A stretch of DNA of 64,000 nt from Thermoleophilia bacterium (GTDB taxonomy: Bacteria > Actinomycetota > Thermoleophilia > RBG-16-64-13): assembly GCA_026415615.1 (NCBI GenBank), contig JAOAGT010000003.1, positions 39,077 to 103,076 of the forward strand. Reading direction: 5' to 3'. The notes below the pieces were generated by a model, which saw only the letters and a list, made by a program, of their open reading frames with translations, searched no databases and was not told where the DNA came from. The number at the start of each line of letters is the position of its first letter. Position 1 is the first letter of the stretch. Below, piece after piece: positions 24,350 to 34,449 of the stretch. Position numbers and translations under genes: made by a program.

Positions 24350-25621
24350 TTATCTCCATGATGACCGGGCAACAAGACTTTTGGCCTCGTCAATAGACAA
24401 CAACCGCTCGTCGCCTGTTGCTAGTTCCCTCACTGTCACAGTTCTAGAGGCCAGCTCATTCTCACCCAGAATGAAAGCGTACCGCGCCCCGCTTTTTCCA
24501 GCCTGCTTCATTTGACCCTTGCCCGTACGACCCATGTAGTCTAGGTCAGCCGAGACCCCGCGAAGCCGTAGTTCGTGAGCAAGAGCAAAAACGGCAGAGC
24601 GAGCTCCCTCGGTCATAGCCACAAGATAAACGTCAAGAGCCGGGCCTGGTGGAGCGGGCACTCCCGATCGAGTAAGAGCAAGAATGAGGCGCTCCACCCC
24701 GGTTCCAAATCCCACTCCGGGCACAGGCGGGCCGCCAATGGATTCCACCAAATGATCGTAACGACCGCCGCCTCCCACGCCTGACTGCGCCCCAAGATTT
24801 CTCGACTGAAACTCGAAAGTAGTGCGTGTGTAGTAATCCATGCCCCGCACCAAACTATGATCTTCTACAAACTCGATGCCCTGTACCTCAAGTCCCTCTT
24901 GGACGCGGCGGTGATGCTCTTTGCACTCTACACAAAGATGATCCGAGATACGAGGAGCTGTGTCGAGAAACGCCCGACAGCTCTCCACCTTGCAGTCAAA
25001 CACTCGCATAGGGTTCAGTTTCGCTCGCACTCGACACTCTTCGCACAGACCAGCCTCGTTTCTCTGTAGAAAGTCGCGCAGTACGGCGCCGTAGGAAGGC
25101 CGGCACTCACGACAACCCATCGAGTTCAGTCTGAGCTCCACGTCGCGAAGACCAAGCTCGCGGTATACGGCCGCTAGGAGCCCGATCACCTCCGCGTCTA
25201 GCTCAGGAGAAGTTGATCCAAAAGCTTCGACTCCCAACTGGTAGTGCTGACGATAACGCCCGGATTGGGGACTTTCGTACCTGAACATCGGACTGTGGTA
25301 GTAGAGCTTGACTGGCTGAGGCCACGTGTGCATTCCGTGTTCCACATAAGCCCTGGCAACGGGAGCCGTGCCCTCTGGGCGGAGAGTCATACTCCGTCCC
25401 CCGAGATCGGTAAACGTGTACATCTCCTTGCGCACAATATCCGTGGACTCGCCCACCCCGCGCAAGAAGAGCCGGGTTTCTTCAAACATCGGGGTGTCAA
25501 TTCTGCGGTACCCGTAACGTTCAAACACAGCCTGAGCGGTGGTAACCACCCATCGTCTTAAGGGCTGATCGTCGGGTAGGATGTCGTAGGTGCCTTTGGG
25601 TGCCGTGATCCGCTCAGTCAC
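24350..25621 (-). CDS. hisS: Histidyl-tRNA synthetase
   Basis: Class II synthetase, 423 aa. It has the N-terminal APKGTYDILPDD motif, motif 2 FRYESPQSGRYRQHYQ, the histidine-specific loops LVRGMDYYTRT and GGGRYDHL, and a C-terminal anticodon domain. I set the start at GTG 25621, which overlaps the upstream hydrolase stop by eight bases and has GGGAGG 11 bases upstream. The frame is open to 25663 but those residues are read inside the hydrolase gene. Confidence 0.94.
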   Translation of the reverse strand: MTERITAPKGTYDILPDDQPLRRWVVTTAQAVFERYGYRRIDTPMFEETRLFLRGVGESTDIVRKEMYTFTDLGGRSMTLRPEGTAPVARAYVEHGMHTWPQPVKLYYHSPMFRYESPQSGRYRQHYQLGVEAFGSTSPELDAEVIGLLAAVYRELGLRDVELRLNSMGCRECRPSYGAVLRDFLQRNEAGLCEECRVRAKLNPMRVFDCKVESCRAFLDTAPRISDHLCVECKEHHRRVQEGLEVQGIEFVEDHSLVRGMDYYTRTTFEFQSRNLGAQSGVGGGGRYDHLVESIGGPPVPGVGFGTGVERLILALTRSGVPAPPGPALDVYLVAMTEGARSAVFALAHELRLRGVSADLDYMGRTGKGQMKQAGKSGARYAFILGENELASRTVTVRELATGDERLLSIDEAKSLVARSSWR

Positions 25622-26249
25622 TGGTGTCCAAGCCTCCCAAAAACGGATTGTGCGCAAGCTCATCTCCCAGGGTGGTGGACTGCATGTGCCCTGGATGAAC
25701 AGGGGTGGACGGCGGATAAAGCAAAGCGAGCTTTCTCACCGAGGCAAGCAGCTGAGAAAAATTACCCCCGGGGAAATCCGTTCTGCCAACCGAGCGATAA
25801 AAAATCAGGTCTCCAGGAAAAAGGTGGCCTCCTACCTCAAAGGTCAGATCGCCGGGAGTGTGACCTGGAGTAGATATCACTTTGGCGACCAGATCGCCCA
25901 CGGCGACCTCACTACCGTCGTTAATCTCACGAATAAGTTCGGGGCTTACCGGTGGGATAGGAAAACCGGTGGCCGAGCACCCTGTGCGCCCCGTGAGAAC
26001 AGGCACAACCAGAGAAGAGCAGTACACAGTGGCGCCGGTGCCCTCAGCAAGCCCTTGTACTCCCTCTACGTGGTCAAAGTGACCGTGAGTGACCAAGATG
26101 GCGTGCACCGTGAGACCACGACTTTGAATGATCCTCAGTAGTCGTTCAGGTTCGCCCCCTGGATCTATGACAAGGGCAGACCTGTTATCGTCTCGAACGA
26201 TATAGCAGTTGGCCTGAAGCGGCCCTACCGGTGCGCAAAGAATCTCCAT
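25614..26249 (-). CDS. Metallo-beta-lactamase fold hydrolase (glyoxalase II-like)
   Basis: A 211-aa single-domain hydrolase with the dinuclear metal motif T-H-G-H-F-D-H (about 54-60), the second histidine in T-P-G-H-T-P-G-D, an aspartate in F-P-G-D-L-I-F, and the C-terminal H-P-G-H. This is the YcbL/GloB-like group that hydrolyses thioesters such as S-lactoylglutathione or related thiol adducts; the substrate here is unknown. It sits between relA and hisS, a position often held by this family or by dtd in Gram-positives. Confidence 0.88.
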   Translation of the reverse strand: MEILCAPVGPLQANCYIVRDDNRSALVIDPGGEPERLLRIIQSRGLTVHAILVTHGHFDHVEGVQGLAEGTGATVYCSSLVVPVLTGRTGCSATGFPIPPVSPELIREINDGSEVAVGDLVAKVISTPGHTPGDLTFEVGGHLFPGDLIFYRSVGRTDFPGGNFSQLLASVRKLALLYPPSTPVHPGHMQSTTLGDELAHNPFLGGLDTSD

Positions 26250-26297
26250 GGCGGCACATTCTACCAGACAGGTACAGCGGTAGTCTCATCATGGCGA

Positions 26298-28568
26298 CTA
26301 CCGTGGAGTCACGCGATACGCATCATAAACCGTGTCGATCCGCCGGATGCGCTGGAGTACGGTCTCGAGGTAGTCTATATCTGGGACATCAAAGACAAAA
26401 CGATCTCTCACCATGTTGTTGCGCGCCGTGGTTATCTGCGCAGCGATAATGCTTATCCCGCTCTCGCTCAGAGTGCGAGAGATGTCCTCGAGCAGATGGG
26501 TCCGGTCATAAGCCTCCACCTGGATTTCTACACGGATAGGCGCCTTGACTCGCGTATCCCACTCCACTCGAACAAGTCGTCCGGGATTCTTTTCGAGCGC
26601 CTTCATGTTGGGACAATCACGCCGGTGGATGGTAATTCCACGGCCCATCGAAATGTAGCCGACCACATCGTCGCCTGGTACAGGACGGCAGCATTGTGGG
26701 AGTCTAATGGGCACATCCTGCATTCCGTCGATCTTTACGCCAAGCTGGCTTGCAGCCAGTGCGTCTTTTTCAGTTTTGGGCGACGCAGAGGGTGCCGTCA
26801 CCACCTCCGGAGGAGGTCCCTCTTGACGGTGTAGATGGTGAATGACTCGCTGCACAACATGAGCAACACTCAGCTTTCCCGCCCCCAAGGCAATGAAGAA
26901 GTCTTCTTTCTTGGCAAAGTTGCCCTCCTTCATGACCTCCGCAATTACCTCGGAGTTAATAAGTCTCTGGGCGGGTAGCCCCTGTTTGCGCAAGGCGGTG
27001 AGGAGCGCCTCGCGTCCTTGATGCTCAAAATCCTCTCGTCGCTCCCGGTTGAACCACTGTCTGATCTTGTTGCGCGCGCTCGAACTAACGACAAACTGCA
27101 ACCAATCCCTGGACGGCCCAGGCGATGTCTTGGAGGTGAGGATTTCCACTATGTCTCCCGATTGCAGTTTGTAGGTGAGCGGAACTATCTGTCCGTTGAC
27201 TTTGGCTCCGACGCAGTGATGACCAATGTCGGTGTGAATCGCATACGCGAAGTCAACCGGGGTCGAGCCAGCGGGTAGACTTTTCACCTCTCCCTTCGGC
27301 GTGAAAACGTAGACTTCGTCCCGGTATAGGTCAATCTGGAGCGACTCCATGAACTCGCCGGCGTCTTTGGTTTCAGACTGCCACTCCATGATTCGCCTGA
27401 GCCACTGAAGTTTTTCTAGATCGGAGTCTGCTCGCGGCGAGACGCGCCCACCCTTCTCCTTGTACATCCAGTGTGCGGCGATCCCGTACTCCGCTGTCTC
27501 ATGCATCTCACGCGTACGGATTTGGATCTCAAGCGGCTTACCCTGAGGGCCCATTACCGTCGTATGCAGGGACTGATACATGTTGAACTTAGGCATGGCA
27601 ATGTAATCTTTGAAACGCCCTGGCACCGGCTTCCAGACCGAGTGAGCAACCCCCACGGCCGCATAGCAGTCTCTCACCGTGTTGACAAGAACCCTCAGTG
27701 CGATCAGGTCGTAGATCTCGTTAAACTCCTTGCCCCGCCTGACCATCTTGTCGTAGATGGAGTAAAAATGCTTGGCCCGGCCTGATATTTCAGCTTCTAT
27801 GCCTACCGCAGCCAGCTCGCGAGCCAGTATGGCCCGCGCCTCCTCAATGTCTCGCTCCCGGTCTGCTCGCCGCTGGGCCACCATTCTCTGAATCTCGGCA
27901 TACTTGCGCGGATGCAAAGTAGCAAAGGCCAGATCCTCGAGCTGCCATCTTATGGATTCGATTCCGAGGCGGTGAGCCAGCGGCGCGTAGATCTCCAAAG
28001 TCTCTTTAGCCTTTTGAATTTGCTTCTCCTTGCCCAGATAGCCGAGAGTCCGCATGTTATGAAGACGGTCAGCCAGCTTTATTAGGATTACGCGAATATC
28101 CTTCGCCATGGCCACGACCATCTTGCGGATGTTTTCGGCCTGCTCTTCCTCGACCGTGCTGAAAGTCATCTGCGACAGCTTGGTCACTCCGTCGACGAGA
28201 AGAGCTACTTCTTCACCGAATTCTTGACGCACGGTCTCAATCGGCATCCCGGTATCCTCAACCACGTCATGCAAGAGAGCGGCGGCCAATGTCGCGCTGT
28301 CTAGACGAAGATCGGCGCAGATGTTCGCAGTACCCAGAGGATGCTCAATATAGTCCTCTCCACTAGCCCGAGTTTGACCGCGGTGCTGGACGGCCGCCCT
28401 TTCGTAAGCCCGTATGATCAGCTGTCTATCGAAGTTTGGGTTGTATTTTTCGATCTTGGCAAGAAGAGCCTCCAGGTCGGCACGGTGGCGCTCAATGGCC
28501 TGCTCGGGCGTTATTTCCGTCTCGGCGGGTTGAAGGGCTGTGCCTGCTGTTTCTAGAGGATCTGGCAT
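26298..28568 (-). CDS. relA: Bifunctional (p)ppGpp synthetase/hydrolase RelA/SpoT
   Basis: Stringent response enzyme, 756 aa, in full Rel order. An HD hydrolase domain (about 50-200) has intact LLHDVVEDT. The synthetase domain (about 240-370) contains YDLIALRVLV and the YQSLHTTV G-loop. TGS follows at about 405-465, then helical and zinc-finger regions (LPQCCRPVPGDDVVGY), and a C-terminal ACT domain (about 680-755). Intact HD and synthetase motifs predict both activities. ATG 28568 overlaps the recJ coding end by 16 bases. Confidence 0.95.
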   Translation of the reverse strand: MPDPLETAGTALQPAETEITPEQAIERHRADLEALLAKIEKYNPNFDRQLIIRAYERAAVQHRGQTRASGEDYIEHPLGTANICADLRLDSATLAAALLHDVVEDTGMPIETVRQEFGEEVALLVDGVTKLSQMTFSTVEEEQAENIRKMVVAMAKDIRVILIKLADRLHNMRTLGYLGKEKQIQKAKETLEIYAPLAHRLGIESIRWQLEDLAFATLHPRKYAEIQRMVAQRRADRERDIEEARAILARELAAVGIEAEISGRAKHFYSIYDKMVRRGKEFNEIYDLIALRVLVNTVRDCYAAVGVAHSVWKPVPGRFKDYIAMPKFNMYQSLHTTVMGPQGKPLEIQIRTREMHETAEYGIAAHWMYKEKGGRVSPRADSDLEKLQWLRRIMEWQSETKDAGEFMESLQIDLYRDEVYVFTPKGEVKSLPAGSTPVDFAYAIHTDIGHHCVGAKVNGQIVPLTYKLQSGDIVEILTSKTSPGPSRDWLQFVVSSSARNKIRQWFNRERREDFEHQGREALLTALRKQGLPAQRLINSEVIAEVMKEGNFAKKEDFFIALGAGKLSVAHVVQRVIHHLHRQEGPPPEVVTAPSASPKTEKDALAASQLGVKIDGMQDVPIRLPQCCRPVPGDDVVGYISMGRGITIHRRDCPNMKALEKNPGRLVRVEWDTRVKAPIRVEIQVEAYDRTHLLEDISRTLSESGISIIAAQITTARNNMVRDRFVFDVPDIDYLETVLQRIRRIDTVYDAYRVTPR

Positions 28569-31117
28569 AGTCTAAGACACTCCTGATATTCCGCCTCCGC
28601 CGCAGCGTAAGCGCGAGAAGTACGTGCATTCAGTTTATCCCTAACCAGAGAATCTTGTCGGATACCTAACTCATACAGTATGCCGGCAGCCCGAAAAAGG
28701 TCGGCCCTGGTCAGCAGGACCCGCGCTTCCTTCCAGGCCTTCTCGGCCGCTCGAGCATAGGCCTGCGCCTGCTCCGCGTAGCCTTCCTGCCAGGCTCGGT
28801 ACAGACAGATCATGGCAAAGCGGGGATGAATCAAATACCGCAGGTAGCGCGCGGTCAGTTGCTGCTCTTCACGCCCGTAGCATACATGAATGGACAATCC
28901 CTGTTGATACAACTGCCTGAGACGAGTGCCGTGTTCCAGTTTGAACGGCGGGTCGATGGCTACCACGTGTGTCCATTCCACACCATCCTCTGCGGCGCAG
29001 TCTAGAAGCTCCCAGTCGACAATGGTCATCGGAGCACCGACAAAATGAGTGCCGCCCCTACACACACAGTTGACGTCGCACTCTCGGCCGAAAAGCACAT
29101 CAAGAGGCAACCGGCGTTGCAACTCGTCACGTCTCCACAAGGCCGAACAAGTAAGCACGACCACAGGCTCGCCAGTCGCTAGCACCTGAGCCAGGCGACC
29201 AAGGCCGGGCTCTCGACGCTCAGCCAGCAGCCTTGCTAGTTCGTTCCAGTCGCTCATGGCCGACTCCGGCTTCGCGCCCGGTTCGAAATTCCGGAATTCA
29301 TCAACTTGATCACTGGTGCCAGGAGATGTCCAATCAGTGCTCTCCAGCCGCGACTGGACACACTGGTCACAACTCGCTCGGCTCCAGCACTCCGAGTGAC
29401 TTGTTAGATGTCTCATGTCATGGACTGATAGTTCAGGACGCAGCACGCCCTGCCACTCAGCGGCCCTTAGCTCTACCCCTAAAGCCCAGCGTGAATTCTT
29501 TTCCTTGGTGAACTCGGCTTTCTCGGCCGCTCTGAAGGCAATACCTTGGACCTTCACGCCATCTACTGCGACTGTGAACCGAAGATGGGCTCCGTTCCGA
29601 GTTGTCTCCGAGCGTTCAAACTGCGCATCGACCACCAACAAGCGCGGAGCTGGATTGCCTGGTCCGAACGGTCCCAAATTTCCGAGGCTTAGAGCGACAT
29701 CTGTATTCATCTCTCGGCCGGAGAGAATCGCATCATACTTATACGTGCGGGCAAGGTCCTTTGGGCTAAGAACACTCGCTGCGTGGCTTTCCATTGCCTG
29801 CCGAAAAGAAGCTATGTTTTCTGCGGGCAGGGCTAGACCGGCGGCTTGACTGTGACCACCGTACACAGTGAGAAACTGGGCGGCAGCCGCGAGCCCCGCC
29901 ATCAGGTCATAGGAGGCAATGCTTCGTCCTGACCCCTTGGCCGCCCCGTCTTTTACGCTGAGCAGTATGGCTGGACGGTAATAGCGCTCGACAAGTCGAG
30001 CAGCAACAATTCCCACTACACCCTCGTGCCAGCCCTCACCTGCGATCACCAAAGCCGGAGGGAGGTCACCCATCTCCTCTACCCGGGCAATGGCCTCCTC
30101 CAGAATTTGGCGCTCTACGTTCTGCCTTTCCCCATTTAGCTCATGCAGCTCCTGGGCTAGGGCTCTAGCCTCAGCCTCGTCTTCCGAAAGTAGCAGTCGC
30201 AATGGAGGCGTAGGATCAGCCAGGCGACCGGCAGCGTTAAGACGCGGAGCCAGACGGTAAGACACCGCCATAGAATCGACAGCCCCCTCACAGGCCGCTA
30301 CGGCAGCCAAAGCTCGCAACCCTACTCGCTGACCTATGTTGATGAGCTTAAGCCCCTCTCTTACATACCACCGGTTCTCACCTCGCAGAGGAGCAAGATC
30401 AGCAATGGTACCCAGTGCAACCAGATCAAGAAGCGAGTACAAATTGTCCGGCAGCTGGCCTCCTGTCCACCCGTTTAAGCGCAGCTGTAGAGCGTGCAGT
30501 ACCTTGAGGGACAGTCCCACCCCGCAAAGATCGCCGTGAGGGTAACGGCCCTTGGCTGGGTGTATCACGTGACACTCAGGGAGCCTCGGGCCCGGCTGGT
30601 GATGATCTATGACCACTACGTCGCAACCCAAACTCTTGGCAAAGGCCACCTCTTCAGGATAGTTGACCCCGCAGTCCACGGTGATCAAGAGGCAAGGCCC
30701 CTCCGCGCATATTCTTTCCACAGCCGTTCTCGAAAGGCCAAAACCTTCCTCAAAGCGGCTGGGCAGATACCAGTCACAACTTCCTCCTAACCCCCGGAGT
30801 CCTATAAGCATGAGAGCCGTAGCGGTGATCCCGTCCGTGTCGTAGTCGCCGTGAACGACTATGCGTCGACCGTCGGCAAGCGCAGATGCAATTGCGTCGA
30901 CGGCTCCTTCCATATCACCAAACAGGAAGGGGTCGGGAAGCACGTGGCGACATTCGAGAAAATCCTGCGCCTCGTTGGGATCGGTGAACCCTCGGCCAGC
31001 CAGAACTGTGGCGACAACCACCGGCACTTTAAGCTTTTCGGCGAGCTTTTCTACGTCCCGCCAACGATAGCTATTGACGACCCACTGGGCCTGAATGTCT
31101 GCGGCATCACCTCTCAT
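28553..31117 (-). CDS. recJ: Single-stranded-DNA exonuclease RecJ with C-terminal extension
   Basis: 5'-3' exonuclease in recombination and repair. The 854-aa protein has the DHH core: HGDYDTDGITATALM (motif I, about 94-108), V-D-C-G (II), VVVIDHHQPG (III), DHHA1-type and OB segments up to about 560. A further region of roughly 290 residues follows. It begins with a hydrophilic linker and then has helicase-remnant-like VLTCSALWRRDEL and a helical end. This C-terminal part is known in Gram-positive RecJ but is long here. The start is ATG 31117. The 3' end overlaps relA. Confidence 0.92.
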   Translation of the reverse strand: MRGDAADIQAQWVVNSYRWRDVEKLAEKLKVPVVVATVLAGRGFTDPNEAQDFLECRHVLPDPFLFGDMEGAVDAIASALADGRRIVVHGDYDTDGITATALMLIGLRGLGGSCDWYLPSRFEEGFGLSRTAVERICAEGPCLLITVDCGVNYPEEVAFAKSLGCDVVVIDHHQPGPRLPECHVIHPAKGRYPHGDLCGVGLSLKVLHALQLRLNGWTGGQLPDNLYSLLDLVALGTIADLAPLRGENRWYVREGLKLINIGQRVGLRALAAVAACEGAVDSMAVSYRLAPRLNAAGRLADPTPPLRLLLSEDEAEARALAQELHELNGERQNVERQILEEAIARVEEMGDLPPALVIAGEGWHEGVVGIVAARLVERYYRPAILLSVKDGAAKGSGRSIASYDLMAGLAAAAQFLTVYGGHSQAAGLALPAENIASFRQAMESHAASVLSPKDLARTYKYDAILSGREMNTDVALSLGNLGPFGPGNPAPRLLVVDAQFERSETTRNGAHLRFTVAVDGVKVQGIAFRAAEKAEFTKEKNSRWALGVELRAAEWQGVLRPELSVHDMRHLTSHSECWSRASCDQCVQSRLESTDWTSPGTSDQVDEFRNFEPGAKPESAMSDWNELARLLAERREPGLGRLAQVLATGEPVVVLTCSALWRRDELQRRLPLDVLFGRECDVNCVCRGGTHFVGAPMTIVDWELLDCAAEDGVEWTHVVAIDPPFKLEHGTRLRQLYQQGLSIHVCYGREEQQLTARYLRYLIHPRFAMICLYRAWQEGYAEQAQAYARAAEKAWKEARVLLTRADLFRAAGILYELGIRQDSLVRDKLNARTSRAYAAAEAEYQECLRLCQIL

Positions 31118-31160
31118 GACTTACACACTATACGCAACTCTCCGGACAGAAAGCGAGGCG

Positions 31161-32840
31161 CTACAGACGTCCGGAGCGGATTATCGCGTAGATGAGCCAA
31201 GCCCCAAACACAAGGGAACCAGCAAACCCGGGCAGTCCCCATACAGAAATGCCGCCGAGGTGGGGCCCCTGCTCAACCATAACCCCAACTGCTGTTCCCG
31301 TGGCCCCCAGAGCTATTGAAACCAGGGCCACCACCAGACGGTTGGTTATGAGATCTAGACGATGGATCAAGTCGTCCAGGCCAGTGTGGTGGTATTTGAC
31401 TTCGAGCTCTCCGCTTGTAAGCTGCTCCATGAGCTCGCGCAACTGGAAGGGATAATCGGCAACAGCCCGCGCGTACTGCGCTCCATCACGCCGCAGGCGA
31501 GCCATGATTCTTTCCGGGTTAAGCAGCCGGATTCTGACCCTGTGGGCATACTCCCGCGCCATGTCAAAAAGGTTAACCTCCGGATATAGCTGCTCCAGAG
31601 TGCCCTCCAAGGTAACAAGAGCCTTGTCTAGCACAAGAAAACGCGCGGGAAGCTGCAAGTGAAGCATGTAGATGACGTCCATTACCTGCCGTAACAGGGC
31701 TCGCGCGTCTACCTCGGCCAACGACACGCCGAAGTATCGGCCAAACGCTTCCTCTATAACGTCGGTAACGGTTTCGTCCACCGACGGAGGCCATTTAACA
31801 CCCAGTCTGCGGAGGGAGCGCTTAACACCGGGAACATCGGCCCGTAGCAGATAAGTAAATAGGCGAGTTCCTTCCTCCAGATCATCCAGACGCAACGTAC
31901 CGGTCATGCCGAAATCAAGAAGACCGATTTTCCCCTCGTCCAAGTAAACGATGTTCGCTGGATGTGGGTCGGCATGCACGAAACCGTGTTCAAAGACCTG
32001 TTTGAGCCAACAATCCACCACAATCTCGGCGAGCTTCTTCTTGCTCTCGAGTGGCAATGAATGCACTTGTTCACTATTCAGCGTGGGACCATGCAGTCGC
32101 TCCATCGTAAGGACGCGAGCAGTACAGTAGTTCTTGTATACATTCGGGATACACACAGAGTCACTGCCTTTGAAATTCGCGGCGAAGCGCGCGATGTTCC
32201 TGGCCTCCAGTAAGTAGTCTAGTTCTCGTGTGATAGAGCGCGCGAATTCGTCCACAATCGCCGTCGGGGATACTCCAATTTCAAGCCTCCCCTCCACCAG
32301 GCCAGCAAACTGGTACAAGAGCTCGAGATCCTTGCGAATCTGCCGTGGGGCCTCTGGACGCTGGACTTTTACCACTACTGCCTGGTCCCCCGGAAGAAGA
32401 GCGCCATGAACCTGGCCGATAGACGCGGAGGCGATGGGGGTAGGATCAAAATCCACGAAAAGTTTTGCCGGGCTCGCGCCCAGCTCCCGTTCTATCACGC
32501 GCGCCACTTCCTCAAAGGGTAGCGGCGCTACGTGGTCCTGAAGCTTTACGAGCTCCTTTAGAATCTCTGGTGGAACAATGTCGGCCCGAGTGCTAAGAAG
32601 CTGGCCGAACTTGACAAACGTAGGTCCCAACTCCTCCAAGAGTTCTCGGGCGTGACGACCCAGATCGCCATCCGGGGTGATGAATTGGCGTCGCCACCAT
32701 GGGAGCAGGGCCAACAGACGGTGGCGCTCAAATAAGTAGCCAAAGCCATGCCGGGCGGCCGCTGCAGAGATCTCGCGAACACGCTCAAGGTTTCGTATGC
32801 GGGTAATAAACCCTGGGTGCCTAGCTTGCCTCGCTGGCAC
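31161..32840 (-). CDS. UbiB/ABC1-family atypical kinase
   Basis: A 559-aa kinase-like protein of the ABC1/UbiB/ADCK group. It has the specific nucleotide loop ASASIGQVHGA with KVQRP, the family K-F-G-Q motif (about 77-80), the catalytic H-A-D-P-H-P-A-N-I, and L-L-D-F-G. Two C-terminal membrane helices occupy about 505-555. Members act as ATPases in quinone or lipid metabolism; a specific substrate cannot be given. It lies 42 bases after a phasin-like gene, a pairing seen in many bacteria. Confidence 0.9.
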   Translation of the reverse strand: MPARQARHPGFITRIRNLERVREISAAAARHGFGYLFERHRLLALLPWWRRQFITPDGDLGRHARELLEELGPTFVKFGQLLSTRADIVPPEILKELVKLQDHVAPLPFEEVARVIERELGASPAKLFVDFDPTPIASASIGQVHGALLPGDQAVVVKVQRPEAPRQIRKDLELLYQFAGLVEGRLEIGVSPTAIVDEFARSITRELDYLLEARNIARFAANFKGSDSVCIPNVYKNYCTARVLTMERLHGPTLNSEQVHSLPLESKKKLAEIVVDCWLKQVFEHGFVHADPHPANIVYLDEGKIGLLDFGMTGTLRLDDLEEGTRLFTYLLRADVPGVKRSLRRLGVKWPPSVDETVTDVIEEAFGRYFGVSLAEVDARALLRQVMDVIYMLHLQLPARFLVLDKALVTLEGTLEQLYPEVNLFDMAREYAHRVRIRLLNPERIMARLRRDGAQYARAVADYPFQLRELMEQLTSGELEVKYHHTGLDDLIHRLDLITNRLVVALVSIALGATGTAVGVMVEQGPHLGGISVWGLPGFAGSLVFGAWLIYAIIRSGRL

Positions 32841-32882
32841 GATGACCCCCCACTGGCCGCCCCACCTGGCAAGAAGGTTTAA

Positions 32883-33338
32883 CTAGCCTGTGCTCTGGTT
32901 CTGATCAGGTCTTCCTTCGCCCGACGAAATCCCTGATCCCGTGGCCTCCTCAAGGCGCTGTAGCCGCAGCTCAAGCTGACGAACCTGCAGCATGAGCTCT
33001 TCAAACTCTTCTCGGGTGACCAGACCTAATTCTTTGTACACCCCATGGAGGGAGGAGTCTGCTTTCTTGAGCAGAGTCTGAGCCTCTTCACGACTGCGGG
33101 TCAGTAGCTTCTCCACAGTATCTCGACCCTCGTCCTTGGAGAGCTGACCTCTGCGTACCAGGTCTTCGGCCAATTCTTGTAGCCGGTCTTTGGTCAGCGC
33201 AGCCGCACCGATTCCAGCAAGAAAAGCTCTCTCCAAGATCTCGCGGATTCCCAAGGTTCCCGGCCGGCCCTGTTCGCTCTTGGAGCCGCTCTCGCTACCT
33301 TGTGCCTCTCGATCCTCAATGTTGGGTGACTCACTCAT
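32883..33338 (-). CDS. Phasin-like coiled-coil protein (PhaF/DUF-type)
   Basis: A 151-aa hydrophilic, helical protein. An acidic disordered start (1-28) is followed by a region like polyhydroxyalkanoate granule regulators (ILERAFLAGIGAAALTKDRLQELAEDLVRRGQLS) and a terminal leucine-rich coiled coil (LMLQVRQLELRLQRLEEA). Such proteins are commonly encoded beside UbiB-type kinases even in organisms without PHA synthase, so a role in PHA is not implied. ATG 33338 follows secF by 13 bases. Confidence 0.7.
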   Translation of the reverse strand: MSESPNIEDREAQGSESGSKSEQGRPGTLGIREILERAFLAGIGAAALTKDRLQELAEDLVRRGQLSKDEGRDTVEKLLTRSREEAQTLLKKADSSLHGVYKELGLVTREEFEELMLQVRQLELRLQRLEEATGSGISSGEGRPDQNQSTG

Positions 33339-33351
33339 AGCGCCCCCCTAA

Positions 33352-34449
33352 CTAGCGAGCCTGACGTTTCGGACTCTTCCGCGCAGATTTCTTTGTTTGG
33401 GTCTTACCTTTCTTTGGCCTTTGCGAAACACCGGAACGCGCCTCGCGAGCGCCACCCGCTGGCGAAACTGCGCTTGCCACAGGTTGGCTCTCCTTTGCCG
33501 TCAGAGCAACATTGTCTTCCGCTGGGAGAAGAACCGTCCCCCCCGATGCTACACCTGCCGCCGCCAGACGCTTGCGGTAGCGGGGCTCCCTCTCCTTCCA
33601 CAGTACCACCAGGGGCGTGGCGACAAAGAACGATGAATAGGTGCCTGTGATCACCCCGATGGTAAGTGCGAATGCAAAGTCGTTAAGAGTCGGTCCGCCA
33701 AAGATAAGGATGGCGATGAGAGGCAGGAGAGTGGATACCGATGTGTTGATCGACCGCACCATCGTTTGCGCGATGGAGAGATCGGCCATCTCGGCGTAAG
33801 TTTCTTTTTTCATGTAGAGAGCGTTCTCTCTCATGCGGTCAAAAACCACAATCGTGTCGTGCACCGAATAGCCCAGAATGGTGAGTATTGCCGCTACAGT
33901 TGCGGTGGTGACGAGTCTATTGGTGGCGGCATAAATTCCTAGGGTTAGACCCACGTCATGGACCAAGGCGACAATGGCAGGAATGGCAAACTTGAACTCA
34001 AACCGCAGGGTGAGGTAGGCAATGATTGCCACCACAGCAATGGCTATGGCAATGAAGGTGCGGTTCCTAGTTTCTTTACTGAAACTAGCACCAACCTTCT
34101 CTACACCTATTGAGCCCTCGGCCACCCCCCATCGCCGGTCAAGTTCGGTCTGAATTTGACTCTGCTGATCCTCGCTCATGTCTTGGGCAGTGATCATGAA
34201 ACCGTGCGTCCCTTCACTGCCACTCACTGACTGAACTACTGGATCCTTGACTCCAACACTAACGACTACCTCTCTTACCTGCTCAACCGTAGCCTGTTGC
34301 TCAAGACCCACCTGCATGCGGACGCCGCCGCGAAAATCGATACCGAGATCCAGTCGCACCACAAAAATGGCAATAACGGCAAAAAGCGTCACGGCGCCGA
34401 TGCACCCTAAGAACCACCATTTGTACCGCATGAAGGGGAGCACCCTCAT
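33352..34449 (-). CDS. secF: Protein translocase subunit SecF
   Basis: RND-family membrane subunit that uses proton motive force to help Sec export. The 365-aa protein has TM1 at about 12-32, a periplasmic domain with L-G-I-D-F-R-G-G at 33-41, and five further TMs including GYSVHDTIVVFDRMREN. A Lys/Arg-rich cytoplasmic tail of about 65 residues is longer than usual. ATG 34449 overlaps secD by four bases. Confidence 0.94.
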   Translation of the reverse strand: MRVLPFMRYKWWFLGCIGAVTLFAVIAIFVVRLDLGIDFRGGVRMQVGLEQQATVEQVREVVVSVGVKDPVVQSVSGSEGTHGFMITAQDMSEDQQSQIQTELDRRWGVAEGSIGVEKVGASFSKETRNRTFIAIAIAVVAIIAYLTLRFEFKFAIPAIVALVHDVGLTLGIYAATNRLVTTATVAAILTILGYSVHDTIVVFDRMRENALYMKKETYAEMADLSIAQTMVRSINTSVSTLLPLIAILIFGGPTLNDFAFALTIGVITGTYSSFFVATPLVVLWKEREPRYRKRLAAAGVASGGTVLLPAEDNVALTAKESQPVASAVSPAGGAREARSGVSQRPKKGKTQTKKSARKSPKRQAR

